Shown here piece by piece: positions 37,714 to 46,993 of a DNA stretch of 64,000 nucleotides. Under the pieces are notes generated by a model. That model had not been told where the DNA came from. It worked only from the letters and a program-made list of their open reading frames with translations, and did no database searches. A program made the translations under genes and the position numbers. The DNA lies in NCBI GenBank assembly GCA_965201045.1, contig OZ241746.1:3224001-3288000 (forward strand), in the 5' to 3' direction. Each line of letters begins with the position of its first letter. Position 1 is the stretch's first letter. Source of the DNA: JAPORK01 sp026710285 (lineage in GTDB: Bacteria > Pseudomonadota > Gammaproteobacteria > Pseudomonadales > Endozoicomonadaceae).

Positions 37714-38634
37714 TTAACCGCTTTTTTCAGACGTTGTGGTTAATAACTCTTTAATACCATTAAGTGAACCTACCAGGCTGGCAGCTTCTAAAGGAATCAT
37801 TACAACTTTACTGTTATCACTGCTGGCAATTTCCTTAACTGCTTCAGTATATTTTTGTGCAACAAAGTAGTTGATAGCTTGACTATTACCCTCAGCAATG
37901 GCCTGAGAGACAACTTCAGTGGCCCGAGCTTCTGCCTGAGCAAGCCGTTCTCTGGCTTCTGCTTCACGCCTTGCTGCTTCCAGTTCACCCTCTGCATTTA
38001 ATATCTGCGACTGTTTTTTTCCTTCTGCTACTTTAATAGCCGCTTCTCTTTCACCTTCTGCTTCCAGAATGACAGCACGTTTATCTCTTTCCGCTTTCAT
38101 CTGACGCCCCATTGCTTCAATCAAATCATGCGGAGGTGTAATGTCACGAATTTCGATACGGGTAACTTTTACTCCCCAGGGATCAGTGGCTTCGTCGACT
38201 TTCATCAATAGTGCCATATTAATTTTGTCGCGGTTAGACAGTATGTCATCAAGCTCCATGGCACCGAGTACAGCACGAATATTAGTCATGACCAAATTTT
38301 GCATGGACAGGGGTAAATTAGTAATTTCATAGGAAGCTTTCGTTGCGCTTTGAATTTGAAAAAAGCAGACTGCATCGGTAGTTACCTGCGCATTATCTGC
38401 TGAAATAACCGTTTGAGGTGGTACATCAAGCACCTGTTCCATCATATTTTGTCTGAAGCCAACACGATCTATAAATGGAATCAAAATGTGTAACCCCGGA
38501 GAGAGCAAACGGGTAAAACGACCAAAGCGCTCCACGGTGAACTGATATCCCTGTGGAACAATTTTAACACCGGTTGCAATTAAAATAATTACAACAAAAA
38601 GTGTAACTATAGCGACATAATTTAAATCAAACAT
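37714..38634 (-). CDS. qmcA: SPFH/stomatin-like membrane protein QmcA
   Basis: A 306-residue protein with one N-terminal membrane helix (VAIVTLFVVIILIATGVKIV). An SPFH domain follows: VPQGYQFTVERFGRFTRLLS, PGLHILIPFIDRV and ITPPHDLIEAMGRQMKAERD. The C-terminal part is an alanine/glutamate-rich coiled coil (EAEGEREAAIKVAEGKKQ). Such proteins form large ring-like assemblies with FtsH-type proteases. No NfeD partner follows. The start at 38634 matches the family. Confidence 0.9.
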   Translation of the reverse strand: MFDLNYVAIVTLFVVIILIATGVKIVPQGYQFTVERFGRFTRLLSPGLHILIPFIDRVGFRQNMMEQVLDVPPQTVISADNAQVTTDAVCFFQIQSATKASYEITNLPLSMQNLVMTNIRAVLGAMELDDILSNRDKINMALLMKVDEATDPWGVKVTRIEIRDITPPHDLIEAMGRQMKAERDKRAVILEAEGEREAAIKVAEGKKQSQILNAEGELEAARREAEARERLAQAEARATEVVSQAIAEGNSQAINYFVAQKYTEAVKEIASSDNSKVVMIPLEAASLVGSLNGIKELLTTTSEKSG

Positions 38635-38721
38635 GAGTTATTACCTGTTTTTTAAGCTATATTATGATTTTTAAGTTTATCGGATACCATATAGTCAGCG
38701 GATGATTTTACTGCTTAACAG

Positions 38722-38838
38722 TCAGGCATTAAGTAGTTTACAGACTGATGCTGGCAGCATACAGAGTAGCAACAGCAAATAATTTTGTCCGGTTGATATG
38801 AGTATTTTTGTGATCAGCTTATTGTTTAAGTTGAGCAT
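38722..38838 (-). CDS. Possible 38-residue hydrophobic protein
   Basis: An ATG at 38838 is preceded by AGGAAA at 9 nt. It opens a short frame with a hydrophobic stretch (YLLLLLCMLPASVCKLLNA). It could be a small membrane protein or a leader of qmcA. The size makes chance likely, and no relative was recognised. Confidence 0.25.
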   Translation of the reverse strand: MLNLNNKLITKILISTGQNYLLLLLCMLPASVCKLLNA

Positions 38839-39012
38839 ATTTATTTTTCCTGTTAAATAAGTATAAACAATATGTATATCCTGATAAATTATATATTGAA
38901 AGCAATATGATAGCATGATGCTAAGTTATTTATTATAAATCTGTATTGAAAAATGTTTATACCGGCTTCATGCTGACAAATAATATATGATCAGATTAAA
39001 GTTTAATTAAAT

Positions 39013-39477
39013 ATGCACTGTCCATTTTGTAATGCAGCAGATACTAAAGTTAGCGACTCTCGCCTTGTCAATGATGGTTTGCAGGTGAAGCGTCGCAGAA
39101 TATGTGTAAAATGTCAGGAACGGTTTACAACTTTTGAAAGTGCAGAATTGGTTATGCCCCGGATTATAAAGTGCAATGGCGAGCGTGAATCTTTTTCAGC
39201 GGCTAAATTGCGTAATGGTATTTTGAGGGCGTTAGAAAAACGTCCTGTGAGCATGGAAGAAACCGAAAAAGCCATTCACAGAATCACTGTATTTTTGCGT
39301 ACCGCTGGTGAAAAAGAGATCAGTACCGTAAAAATTGGTGATTTGGTTATGGATGCACTTAAAGATTTGGATGAAGTAGCTTATATTCGTTTTGCTTCAG
39401 TGTACCGTCGTTTTAGGGATTTACATGAGTTTCGTGAAGAAATTGACCGTTTGGAAAATAAAACCAGTCAAACTTAA
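39013..39477 (+). CDS. nrdR: Transcriptional repressor NrdR
   Basis: NrdR represses ribonucleotide reductase genes in response to ATP/dATP. The 154 residues have a zinc ribbon (MHCPFCNAADTKVSDSRLV with CVKCQERF) and an ATP-cone domain (VMPRIIKCNGERESFSAAKL). Length and motifs are exact. It leads the nrdR-ribD-ribH-nusB cluster, 31 nt before ribD. NrdR boxes were not searched for elsewhere. Confidence 0.96.
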   Translation: MHCPFCNAADTKVSDSRLVNDGLQVKRRRICVKCQERFTTFESAELVMPRIIKCNGERESFSAAKLRNGILRALEKRPVSMEETEKAIHRITVFLRTAGEKEISTVKIGDLVMDALKDLDEVAYIRFASVYRRFRDLHEFREEIDRLENKTSQT

Positions 39478-39508
39478 CAATAAATTTATCCGGCTGAACT
39501 AATCGCTT

Positions 39509-40687
39509 ATGTTGTTAACCACTGCTGATACTGAATATATGTCACAGGCCGTCAGGCTGGCTAAAAGAGGGCTTTATACCTGTATGCCCAATCCACGCGT
39601 AGGCTGCGTATTAACTAAAAATAATCAGGTTATTGGTCAGGGGTGGCACCACCAGACAGGCAAAAATCATGCTGAAATCAATGCATTGCAACAAGCCGGT
39701 GGGCAGGCACGGGGGGCCTGTGCTTATGTAACGCTGGAACCATGCAGCCATTATGGCAGAACACCGCCATGTGCAAAAGCGTTGATCAGGGCGGGCATCG
39801 CTAAAGTTGTTGTGGCCATGGAAGACCCTAATCCTGAAGTTTCAGGAAAAGGCACTGCGTTATTACGTCAGGCTGGAATTACCGTTGTCAGCGGATTACT
39901 GCAGGCTGAAGCAGAGCAGTTAAATCCGGGTTATATCCGGCGCATGAAAACCGGCATACCCTTTGTGAGGTGTAAGATGGCGATGAGTTTTGATGGTCGC
40001 ACTGCAATGGCTAGCGGAGAATCTAAATGGATTACCGGTGCGGAGGCAAGAGAAGATGTACAGCGTTTAAGAGGGCGTTCCTGTGCAATTATCACCGGTA
40101 TTGAATCCGTACTTGCCGATGACCCTGCTATGAATTTTCGGGCAGAAGCATCAGGTTTAACCATTGATAGTGCTTTATCAGCCAGACAACCTTTACGTAT
40201 TATTGTTGATTCCTCTTTACGCACCCCGGTAACTGCACGGTTGTTTTCTGTTCCGGGTCCGGTTATTGTAATCTGTGGTCATGTGAATAAAGTGCAGCAA
40301 CAAAAATTTTATGCCGATGTGATGTCCCGGAGAAAGAAAAAATTGCATGAGAGTGAAAGCCATCTGGAGGTGATAGAATTACCCGGAGCAAGCGGTCAGA
40401 TTGATTTACCCGGTTTATTCAGACTGTTAGGTGAACGCCAGTGCAATGAAATACTCATTGAGGCAGGCGCAACCCTGGCAGGTTATGCCATAAAACACGC
40501 ATTGACCGATGAATTGTGGATTTATATGGCTGCTGTTTTAATGGGCTCTGCTGCTAAACCTTTGTTTAATTTACCATTGGAAAAAATGTCAGATAAATTA
40601 TTATTAAAATTTAATGATGTACGTCCAATCGGTCAGGACTGGCGATTTATTGCTACAATTAAGCGCAGTTTAAAGCCAGAGGGCTAA
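39509..40687 (+). CDS. ribD: Bifunctional riboflavin deaminase/reductase RibD
   Basis: Carries out the second and third steps of riboflavin synthesis. The 392 residues have an N-terminal deaminase domain with zinc ligands in HAEINAL and LEPCSHYGRTPPC. A reductase domain follows from about residue 150 (RCKMAMSFDGRTAMASGESK; WITGAEAREDVQRLRGR; ILIEAGATLAGYAI). Length is slightly above E. coli. The riboflavin synthase and ribBA genes normally lying between it and ribH are missing here. Confidence 0.95.
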   Translation: MLLTTADTEYMSQAVRLAKRGLYTCMPNPRVGCVLTKNNQVIGQGWHHQTGKNHAEINALQQAGGQARGACAYVTLEPCSHYGRTPPCAKALIRAGIAKVVVAMEDPNPEVSGKGTALLRQAGITVVSGLLQAEAEQLNPGYIRRMKTGIPFVRCKMAMSFDGRTAMASGESKWITGAEAREDVQRLRGRSCAIITGIESVLADDPAMNFRAEASGLTIDSALSARQPLRIIVDSSLRTPVTARLFSVPGPVIVICGHVNKVQQQKFYADVMSRRKKKLHESESHLEVIELPGASGQIDLPGLFRLLGERQCNEILIEAGATLAGYAIKHALTDELWIYMAAVLMGSAAKPLFNLPLEKMSDKLLLKFNDVRPIGQDWRFIATIKRSLKPEG

Positions 40688-40760
40688 TATTCACAGCCAT
40701 CTGTTTATCTTTAACGGCAACCGGATATAATATATTTTCATTTAATTAAAGGTAAAAGCT

Positions 40761-41237
40761 ATGTCTTCTGTTACAATGGTAACCCCGGACTTAAAACCGA
40801 ATACAGGCAGGTATGTCATTATTGCTACACAATGGAACATGTACATCGTAAATAGTTTGACTGATGGAGCAAAACATACACTGTTAAATCATGGCATACC
40901 GGAAGAAAATATTACGGTTGTCATCTGTCCGGGTGCTTTTGAAATTCCGCTGGTGGCAAAAAAGCTCGCCAGCAGTGAAGAATATGATGCCATCATTGCA
41001 TTGGGTGCTGTCATCCGTGGAGGAACTGCTCATTTTGAGTATGTGGCTGGTGAAGCCGTTAAAGGATTGTCATCCGTCATGTTAGCGTATGAAATTCCGG
41101 TGGCTTTTGGCATTTTAACAGTAGATACCCTTGAACAGGCAATTGAGCGTGCCGGGACTAAGATGGGTAATAAAGGAGCAGAAGCTGCAACGGCTGCTTT
41201 AGAAATGGTCAATTTGCTAAATAAACTGCAAAAATAG
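40761..41237 (+). CDS. ribH: 6,7-dimethyl-8-ribityllumazine synthase RibH
   Basis: Condenses the pyrimidine and butanone phosphate precursors into lumazine. The 158 residues contain the standard motifs VVICPGAFEIPLVAKKLA, GAVIRGGTAHFEYVAGEAVK, the catalytic-loop segment PVAFGILTVDTLEQAIERAG, and the C-terminal KGAEAATAALEM. It starts 73 nt after ribD and AAAGGTAAAAGCT precedes the ATG. Confidence 0.95.
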   Translation: MSSVTMVTPDLKPNTGRYVIIATQWNMYIVNSLTDGAKHTLLNHGIPEENITVVICPGAFEIPLVAKKLASSEEYDAIIALGAVIRGGTAHFEYVAGEAVKGLSSVMLAYEIPVAFGILTVDTLEQAIERAGTKMGNKGAEAATAALEMVNLLNKLQK

Positions 41238-41303
41238 TGATCAGTTAACGGGTTACCCATTATTACTTCCGTTGCATGAACAAGTAACAGATAGAATTAT
41301 ATA

Positions 41304-41783
41304 TTGAGTCAAAATTTGAAAATTTCAAAAAAAATGCGCAGAAAATCTCGTGAAATGGTGGTACAGGCGCTTTATCAGCTGGCCCTATCAGGTGGTAGCA
41401 TCACGGCGACAGAACAGCAATTTATTACCGAAGGTGGAATGAAAAAAGCAGATTCCGGCTATTTCCATGATCTGCTATATGGTATTGCTAAAAATATGAA
41501 AACGCTGGATGATCATGTTAGCTCACTGCTTGATCGCCCTTTTAATCAGCTTGACCCTGTAGAAGTTGCTATTTTACGCTTAGGTTGTTTTGAATTATTG
41601 TATCGTACGGATATTCCTTACCGGGTCATTATTAATGAAAGTATTGAAATAGCAAAACTTTTTGGTGCTCAGGATTCACATAAATATATTAACGGTATTT
41701 TAGATAAGCTTGCCGTACAAATCAGAAAAGAAGAAGTGGCTGCATTTACTGCTCGTTGGAAAACTGCGCAGAGCAAAACATAG
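41304..41783 (+). CDS. nusB: Transcription antitermination factor NusB
   Basis: NusB binds boxA RNA with S10 to support antitermination on rRNA operons. The all-helical fold shows as KSREMVVQALYQLALSGG, LDPVEVAILRLGCFELLY and RVIINESIEIAKLFGAQDSH. The frame opens at a TTG (159 residues). The ATG at 41334 gives MRRKSREMVVQ, closer to the usual start, and 149 residues; neither has a strong ribosome site. The common thiL neighbour is absent. Confidence 0.94.
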   Translation: MSQNLKISKKMRRKSREMVVQALYQLALSGGSITATEQQFITEGGMKKADSGYFHDLLYGIAKNMKTLDDHVSSLLDRPFNQLDPVEVAILRLGCFELLYRTDIPYRVIINESIEIAKLFGAQDSHKYINGILDKLAVQIRKEEVAAFTARWKTAQSKT

Positions 41784-42080
41784 CAGAATTTTTTTTGCGC
41801 CCGTTGTTCCTCTCTTTAAATGACAAAACTGTTTTATATTATTTGTCATTGCTTGTGCCAATAGCCTGATATTGACTGTTCGCATTTGTAATAACGAAGA
41901 AACCCTTAGAAAAAGAGAGTTTAACAAGCGTCTATCTATTGAAAAATGTTGTTTTAAAATATTGACCAATGCACTGATATGCCGTATTTTCATCTTCCTT
42001 TTTAAAAAGAAGATAACATTTTTTTTAAAAGCAATATCAATAAGTTAAGATTTTTTATGATCGAATTATTTTATGTTATC
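41784..42080. other. Gap between nusB and the TnpB element
   Basis: Contains the inverted repeat AATGACAAA...TTTGTCATT near 41818-41850, without a T-run, a possible weak transcription end. No gene was seen. Confidence 0.4.
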
Positions 42081-43014
42081 AGACACGCCGTAAAACTCCG
42101 CCCTTCAGGGCGGAGATATAAGGCGGTTTTTTTAGTTTCTGTTGACATTTTTGCCTGAAACAATTAAAATCCAGTCGCTAAATAGTGCATGAAACCTATA
42201 CAATTGACGTTCTTGCATGGAAAAGACAAAGACACTGAAGGTAAGAGTTAAAGACAAACACGCAAAACAGCTTAGGAAGATGGCTGGTGCGGTTAATTTT
42301 GTCTGGAACTACATAAACGAACTTTCCTCTCGCTCAATTAGAGAGCACAGAGGGTTTTTGTCTGCCTACGATATACACAAATATACCACTGGAGCAAACA
42401 AAGAGCTGGGTTTGCATAGTCAAACGCTTCAGTGCGTAGCAAAAGAATACGTAAAAGCCAGAAAGCAATTCAAAAAGAGCAGGCTCAACTGGAGAAAAAC
42501 AAAAGGTGTCAGGCGTTCACTGGGTTGGATTCCTGTCAATACAAACGCCTCTCGCTGGAAAAACGGACAGATATACCACAACGGAAACTGCTTCGGTGTA
42601 TGGGATTCCTTTGGACTAAGCAACTACAAATTCAGAACAGCTTCTTTCAATGAAGATGCCCGTGGGCGTTGGTATTTTAACGTGGTCGTTTCTGTTAAAC
42701 CGGAACAGTCAACAGGGACTTCTTCTGTTGGTATAGATTTAGGCTGCAAAGAAGCGGCTACGGACTCAAACGGAAGCGGTGTTACAGGCAGAAACTACAG
42801 GGCTTTTGAACAAAAGTTAGCTTTGGCACAACGAGCTAAAAATAAGGCTCGTACTAAAGCAATACATGCAAAAATCAAGAACAAAAGGAAAGATGAACTA
42901 CACAAATACAGCCGCAAACTGGTCTCAGAAAATGCTGCAATCTTTGTTGGAAATATAAAATCTTCTGCTATTGCAAAAACCAAACTAGTGCTTCTGAGCG
43001 CTTATACTGACCCC

Positions 43015-43770
43015 TTATATTCGCAAAGGTTTTCCATAAGTCCATTTAAATGGTTTTGCCATAGTCTTATTAAAAAAATCAACAAATTCATAAAGCCCGG
43101 ATTTTAAGTTTTTTTTTGAAGTAAAACTATTTCTTTTCAGGTAACGCTTTACCAGAATGGAAAACCAAATTTCAATCTGATTGAGCCAGGATGCATGTTT
43201 TGGAGTATAGTGAAACACAATTTTATGTGTTGGATCACTCAGATAATCAGAACGACTCTGCATATTTTTTAGAATGCCAGACTTACCTTTTTCTCCCAAC
43301 TCTTCTGCTGGCGTATTTTCTATTGATGCTACGATTTTTACAGCAGCTTCTGACATATGTGTATTCAAATTGTCTGCTATAATGTGCCAACCTGAAGCAT
43401 TAGGATCACTCTCTAATAATTTATTCAGCCATTTTGCAAAATCTTGTTCAGTTCGGGTTTCGCTAACCAGTGGAATAATCTCACCTGTTACCACATTCAT
43501 GCCAGCCAACAATGTTTGTGTTCCATGACGGATATATTCATAGTCTCGTCTGACGGTTTTTCCTGGTTTTATCGGTTTATCAGGTGTGGCTGGCTGACGT
43601 GCCTGTATGCCTGTTTTTTCATCAAAAGAAATTGTGTGTATACCTGCCTCAGCACGCTCTGGTGAAGTATGATAAGTTTCGCAAACATTAGCACATTTTT
43701 CCTTAAAGTTTTCATCCTTTGGTGTGTCTACCCAATACTTCATTTTATCAGGACGAATATCCGCCTGATT
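43015..43770 (-). CDS. IS630 transposase, catalytic frame (copy 2)
   Basis: Same as the catalytic frame of copy 1, with a couple of substitutions (for example ANVCETYH for ADVCETYH and VVTGEIIP for VVTDEIIP). The frame is open from about 43770 and has an ATG at 43743. All DDE motifs are intact. It depends on frameshifting from the N-terminal frame. Confidence 0.85.
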   Translation of the reverse strand, partial: NQADIRPDKMKYWVDTPKDENFKEKCANVCETYHTSPERAEAGIHTISFDEKTGIQARQPATPDKPIKPGKTVRRDYEYIRHGTQTLLAGMNVVTGEIIPLVSETRTEQDFAKWLNKLLESDPNASGWHIIADNLNTHMSEAAVKIVASIENTPAEELGEKGKSGILKNMQSRSDYLSDPTHKIVFHYTPKHASWLNQIEIWFSILVKRYLKRNSFTSKKNLKSGLYEFVDFFNKTMAKPFKWTYGKPLRI

Positions 43771-44212
43771 TTAAAAAACGACCTATCTGGCGTTGTGAAA
43801 TATTTTCTACAATACCTTCTTTTATCACTGCTTTTGCCAGTGCATTTTGTGACCAGTGACTCAATATATATCCATAGTCTTTCGGATTTTTGCAGGCTAA
43901 AGCCATGATTTCGCAAACTTGTTCAGCTGTAAATTTAGGTGGATGACCGGGGCGGGGAGCATCTTTCAAACGTTCACAAACAGACAGTTCTTCTGCCTGA
44001 CTAATCCAGCGTCTCCGCCAGAGTCTTACCATTGAACGGCTGCATCTTAGCTCTCTAACTGAAGCTTTGATACCTACACCTTTTGCTGCCAGCAAAATAA
44101 TTTTTGCTCTTTCCACTAAAGACTGGGAGCTACTGCGTTTTCTAATGATTAAATTAAGTTCATTACACTGTTCTTCTGTAAGAGTAATGTCTTGTGCCTG
44201 TTCTGAATACAT
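43748..44212 (-). CDS. IS630 transposase, N-terminal frame (copy 2)
   Basis: 154 residues identical to the copy 1 protein, with the same helix-turn-helix and the same end GRFLKSGGYSS just before the out-of-frame catalytic part. Preservation of both frames in both copies argues that the two-frame form is the transposing form. Confidence 0.85.
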   Translation of the reverse strand: MYSEQAQDITLTEEQCNELNLIIRKRSSSQSLVERAKIILLAAKGVGIKASVRELRCSRSMVRLWRRRWISQAEELSVCERLKDAPRPGHPPKFTAEQVCEIMALACKNPKDYGYILSHWSQNALAKAVIKEGIVENISQRQIGRFLKSGGYSS

Positions 44213-44616
44213 CCTTGTTTTCCTTAATTTTATTTTCTATTTGGTAAAGTGTTAGGAAAACATATTTTAAAAGGGTTGTAAATCATAGCTTAGAAGCACT
44301 AGCCAAATCTGTATTAGATGCAGGATGGCATATGCTAAAGACTATGCTGGAATACAAGTGCGATCACGCAGGCGTAGTCTTTGAAGAACTAAACGAAAAG
44401 TACACAACCCAAACCTGTTCGTACTGTAAAGAAATCTCAGACAGTAGTCCGAAAGGTAGAGCAGGTTTAGGAATAAGAGAATGGGTCTGTAAATGTGGAG
44501 CGGTATTGAACAGAGATGTTAATGCTGCCAGAAACATTCTTGCGCTCGGGCATGAGCGTCTCGCAGGAGGAATCCCCTTCCTTTAGGGAGGGGAGGATGT
44601 CAAATACAGAGTTCAA

Positions 44617-45990
44617 TTACGCCTCAGACTTCTGTTTTGGTCTTATCATCATCTTGCGCACTTTATTGGGTACTCTTTTCTTTATTTGGTCTGTACGTTG
44701 TTTTTCTATGCGACGTTTTTCCAAAAGTAGATATTCAGCATTTTTTTCCTCTCTTTGCTGCGCTCTTATCTTTGCCTGATCATCTATAATTGCTTGATTT
44801 TCGTCTACTCTTTCTTCATTATCATCTAGATTATAAAGATAAGTATCTGTAGTTATTTGTCCTTTTTCACTCGTCATTGTGGATGGGGATGTATCGCTGA
44901 ATACTAAGGGCTGACCATTACCTTTTTTGTTTTCTGTGGTAGGAGGTGTTATAGCATTAAATGAAGCTAATTCTGATTCAGAATCAGAAGTGGAACTAAT
45001 ATCAGTTTGATAGCCAAGTTTATCACTAGCATGATCCTCCGACACGATTGATTTTTCACTTTGAACTGTTTCGACTTTTTTTTCGTCCTGTGTATTCGAA
45101 AGTGCAGATTGAACCTCCGTTGTATCAGTAGGATCAGGATCATCAGTACTACTTTCTCCGGGCTCATCCAAAGTGATTGGGGATTGAGACTGCGTATGCA
45201 TCGACTTAATAAAACTGAGTGGTGGGTAGTAATTAGCATCATTCTGATCAAAAAGTCGTCGCATGTGAAAGCTTTCGTTGCTTCTTTTCTCCTCTTCAGA
45301 TAACGATGCAGATTCGTTTCTCAGTAAACTATCAAGATTACAGTGACCTTTTATGTCGTATATTTGATTATTTTCCTTATGACATATAACCTCGATATCA
45401 ATAAATTTCATTGCGTCAGAAAATCTATACTCATTCGCTTTATTGAACGATTGATGAGTGAATAAATCTTTGCGTGCTTCCTCAGTCTGATTTTTTATCT
45501 CATTCTTGAGATCATCATCAACACTATCAGCCTCTGTTTCTACTGCTTCTAAAATTTGTTTCATTTGACTTATCAGCTCATCTTTTGTACATTGTCCATC
45601 AGGAGGTATCGCATAAAATTCCTGTTCTTCATTATCAATATCTACATAAAATGTCATTTCACAGGGTTGACCATCCATCTCTATTGATTGAAACATTTTA
45701 TATTCAATGCTTCCTGCTTCTAATTGATCGCTTTTAGATTTTTCAATCATATTTGTATAATCATCGTTGTTGATGTTTTCCAAATATTGTATTCTCTCTT
45801 TAAGTTGATTGGCTGTATTAAAAAGACCACTAATCATTTTATTTTTAGCAACAGTATCTACAACCTGTTGTGCTTTTTCATAGAGATTTTGTAAAGAGCT
45901 TTGTGTATCTCCTGTAACATTACTCTTCTCTGCATTCAGCTGTGTATTAACATTCGTCAAACTGCTGGGACCTCGAATACCATTATTCAT
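44617..45990 (-). CDS. Effector-like protein sharing the N-terminal domain of the downstream array
   Basis: 457 residues, no signal peptide. GGAG lies 8 nt before the ATG at 45990. Residues about 30-220 follow the same plan as the four array proteins: a helical start, a segment like YVDIDNEEQEFYAIPPDGQ (compare LSVFEDKKKITLIPPGEK), then EARKDLFTHQSFNKANEYRF and a second beta-rich part (DIEVICHKENNQIYDIKGHC). Residues 240-390 are acidic and disordered. The C-terminus is a basic coiled coil (QAKIRAQQREEKNAEYLLLE; KKRVPNKVRKMMIRPKQK). It has no macro-like domain. It is divergently oriented to the array. Confidence 0.6.
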   Translation of the reverse strand: MNNGIRGPSSLTNVNTQLNAEKSNVTGDTQSSLQNLYEKAQQVVDTVAKNKMISGLFNTANQLKERIQYLENINNDDYTNMIEKSKSDQLEAGSIEYKMFQSIEMDGQPCEMTFYVDIDNEEQEFYAIPPDGQCTKDELISQMKQILEAVETEADSVDDDLKNEIKNQTEEARKDLFTHQSFNKANEYRFSDAMKFIDIEVICHKENNQIYDIKGHCNLDSLLRNESASLSEEEKRSNESFHMRRLFDQNDANYYPPLSFIKSMHTQSQSPITLDEPGESSTDDPDPTDTTEVQSALSNTQDEKKVETVQSEKSIVSEDHASDKLGYQTDISSTSDSESELASFNAITPPTTENKKGNGQPLVFSDTSPSTMTSEKGQITTDTYLYNLDDNEERVDENQAIIDDQAKIRAQQREEKNAEYLLLEKRRIEKQRTDQIKKRVPNKVRKMMIRPKQKSEA

Positions 45991-46993
45991 AACTCAATCT
46001 CCACATTTATGGAAAAAATTTATGTACGGAAAAATCTATACAAACTTTAAACGTCAAACATTTAATAATGCGTTGTTTCAACAACGATACCTGTAAGACA
46101 ATATTTTTTTACAACTTGATACATATAACAATTTATTATTTTATTGTGTACATGGTTTAACTTTTTACTTTTACAGAAGTGGCAATGAGGGAAGACTGTG
46201 ATCATCTATTATATTGAGTAAAAGTCTTGTAATATGGGTTTATTTTTTCATTTAAACTTTAGTTTGTCAATACCTGATTTTGTAATCAAATTATTATTTT
46301 GTGTTATATACAGAGGTTATTATTCCTGCTTTGTATCCATTTTCTGCCACTGCTCTTATCGGGTTAAGCTCAGCACCTTTGAATAAGAGCTGTTGCTTTA
46401 TTCATTTTGTATATTATATACTGACTCTATCCACTTTATCTGCACAAATTACAACAGCTACTGATTCAATTATAATTATGAGCATATTGTTTATATTAAA
46501 ATATATAATTATGATAAGGTTCATTTTGTAGGTTAGCGTATTAAAAAAATCTGAATAATTAACTTTTTTCATCTGCTTATTCAGTTTCAAAACCAGATTG
46601 TTACAGATGAAGTAGGTTATGTCTCTTTTTAAGTTTTAAGCTTTAGATAATTTCTGAAGATAAGAGTCTGTTCATAATTTCATAAATGAGATGCTATGTA
46701 TGAAAAAGTTATAATGATAATATTAATTGCAAATGATTTTTCCTTTAATAAAAAAAACATTCGTAAAAATTTACAGAAAACCGAAAATTAAGTACCTCAA
46801 AACCAGATAAAGATTAATATTAATTTGTGAAGATTTTGATTTTTTTTACGAAAAAAATAAATTCCTGTTGAAATAAATTATACAAAACATTTGTATTATT
46901 GATGTTTCTAAAAGAGGTTGTATGAAATAATCGTATTTTTTTATTTGGTCAGCAATAGCGTTTGTTTCCCATAAACCAACAGAGGGTAAACTT
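45991..46993. other. Long divergent intergenic region upstream of the array
   Basis: No gene is convincing on either strand. The right half contains blocks that recur upstream of the other array genes: ATTAATTGCAAATGATTTTT near 46722 (compare 50674) and AAATAAATTCCTGTTGAAAT near 46856 (compare 52899 and 55396). These probably mark shared regulatory sequence. Confidence 0.5.

Larger units (their letters stand above)
42988..44299 (-). mobile_element. IS630-family insertion sequence, copy 2
   Basis: A 1312-bp near-identical inverted copy of 24915-26227, with TA on each side (42986-42987; 44300-44301). It is inserted in tnpB without changing the reading phase of the two halves. Both IS630 copies use a CTAGC-like target. 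Confidence 0.92.
42217..44586 (+). pseudogene. tnpB: TnpB RNA-guided nuclease gene, interrupted by IS630
   Basis: The N-terminal part (42217-42987) and C-terminal part (44302-44586) rejoin in frame at AKTKL/AKSVLDAGW when IS630 and one TA are removed, giving about 351 residues. Family marks: WNYINELSSRS, RRSLGWIPVN, RuvC-I GIDLGCKEAATDSNG, the zinc ribbon CSYC...CKCG, and RuvC-III RDVNAARN. The usual RuvC-II glutamate position reads AAIFVGNIKSS, with Gly, as in a TnpB branch thought to use a shifted glutamate; FEELNEKYTTQTC holds candidates. A guide (omega) RNA would be expected over the 3' end. Currently broken. Confidence 0.85.
42085..44604 (+). mobile_element. IS200/IS605-type TnpB-only element, interrupted
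   Basis: The left end holds an 8-bp-stem hairpin (CTCCGCCC-TTCA-GGGCGGAG near 42096-42115). The right end holds another (CCCCTTCC-TTTA-GGGAGGGG) ending GAGGATGTCAA near 44604. Between them lies tnpB, with no tnpA, so this is an IS1341-like element. IS630 copy 2 sits inside. The right end lies just 12 bp from the stop of the effector-like gene at 44617. Confidence 0.85.

Noticed and set aside
46301..46531. 76-residue plus-strand frame upstream of the array
   Set aside because: Hydrophobic by base composition only; no start signal, and the region carries shared leader sequence instead.
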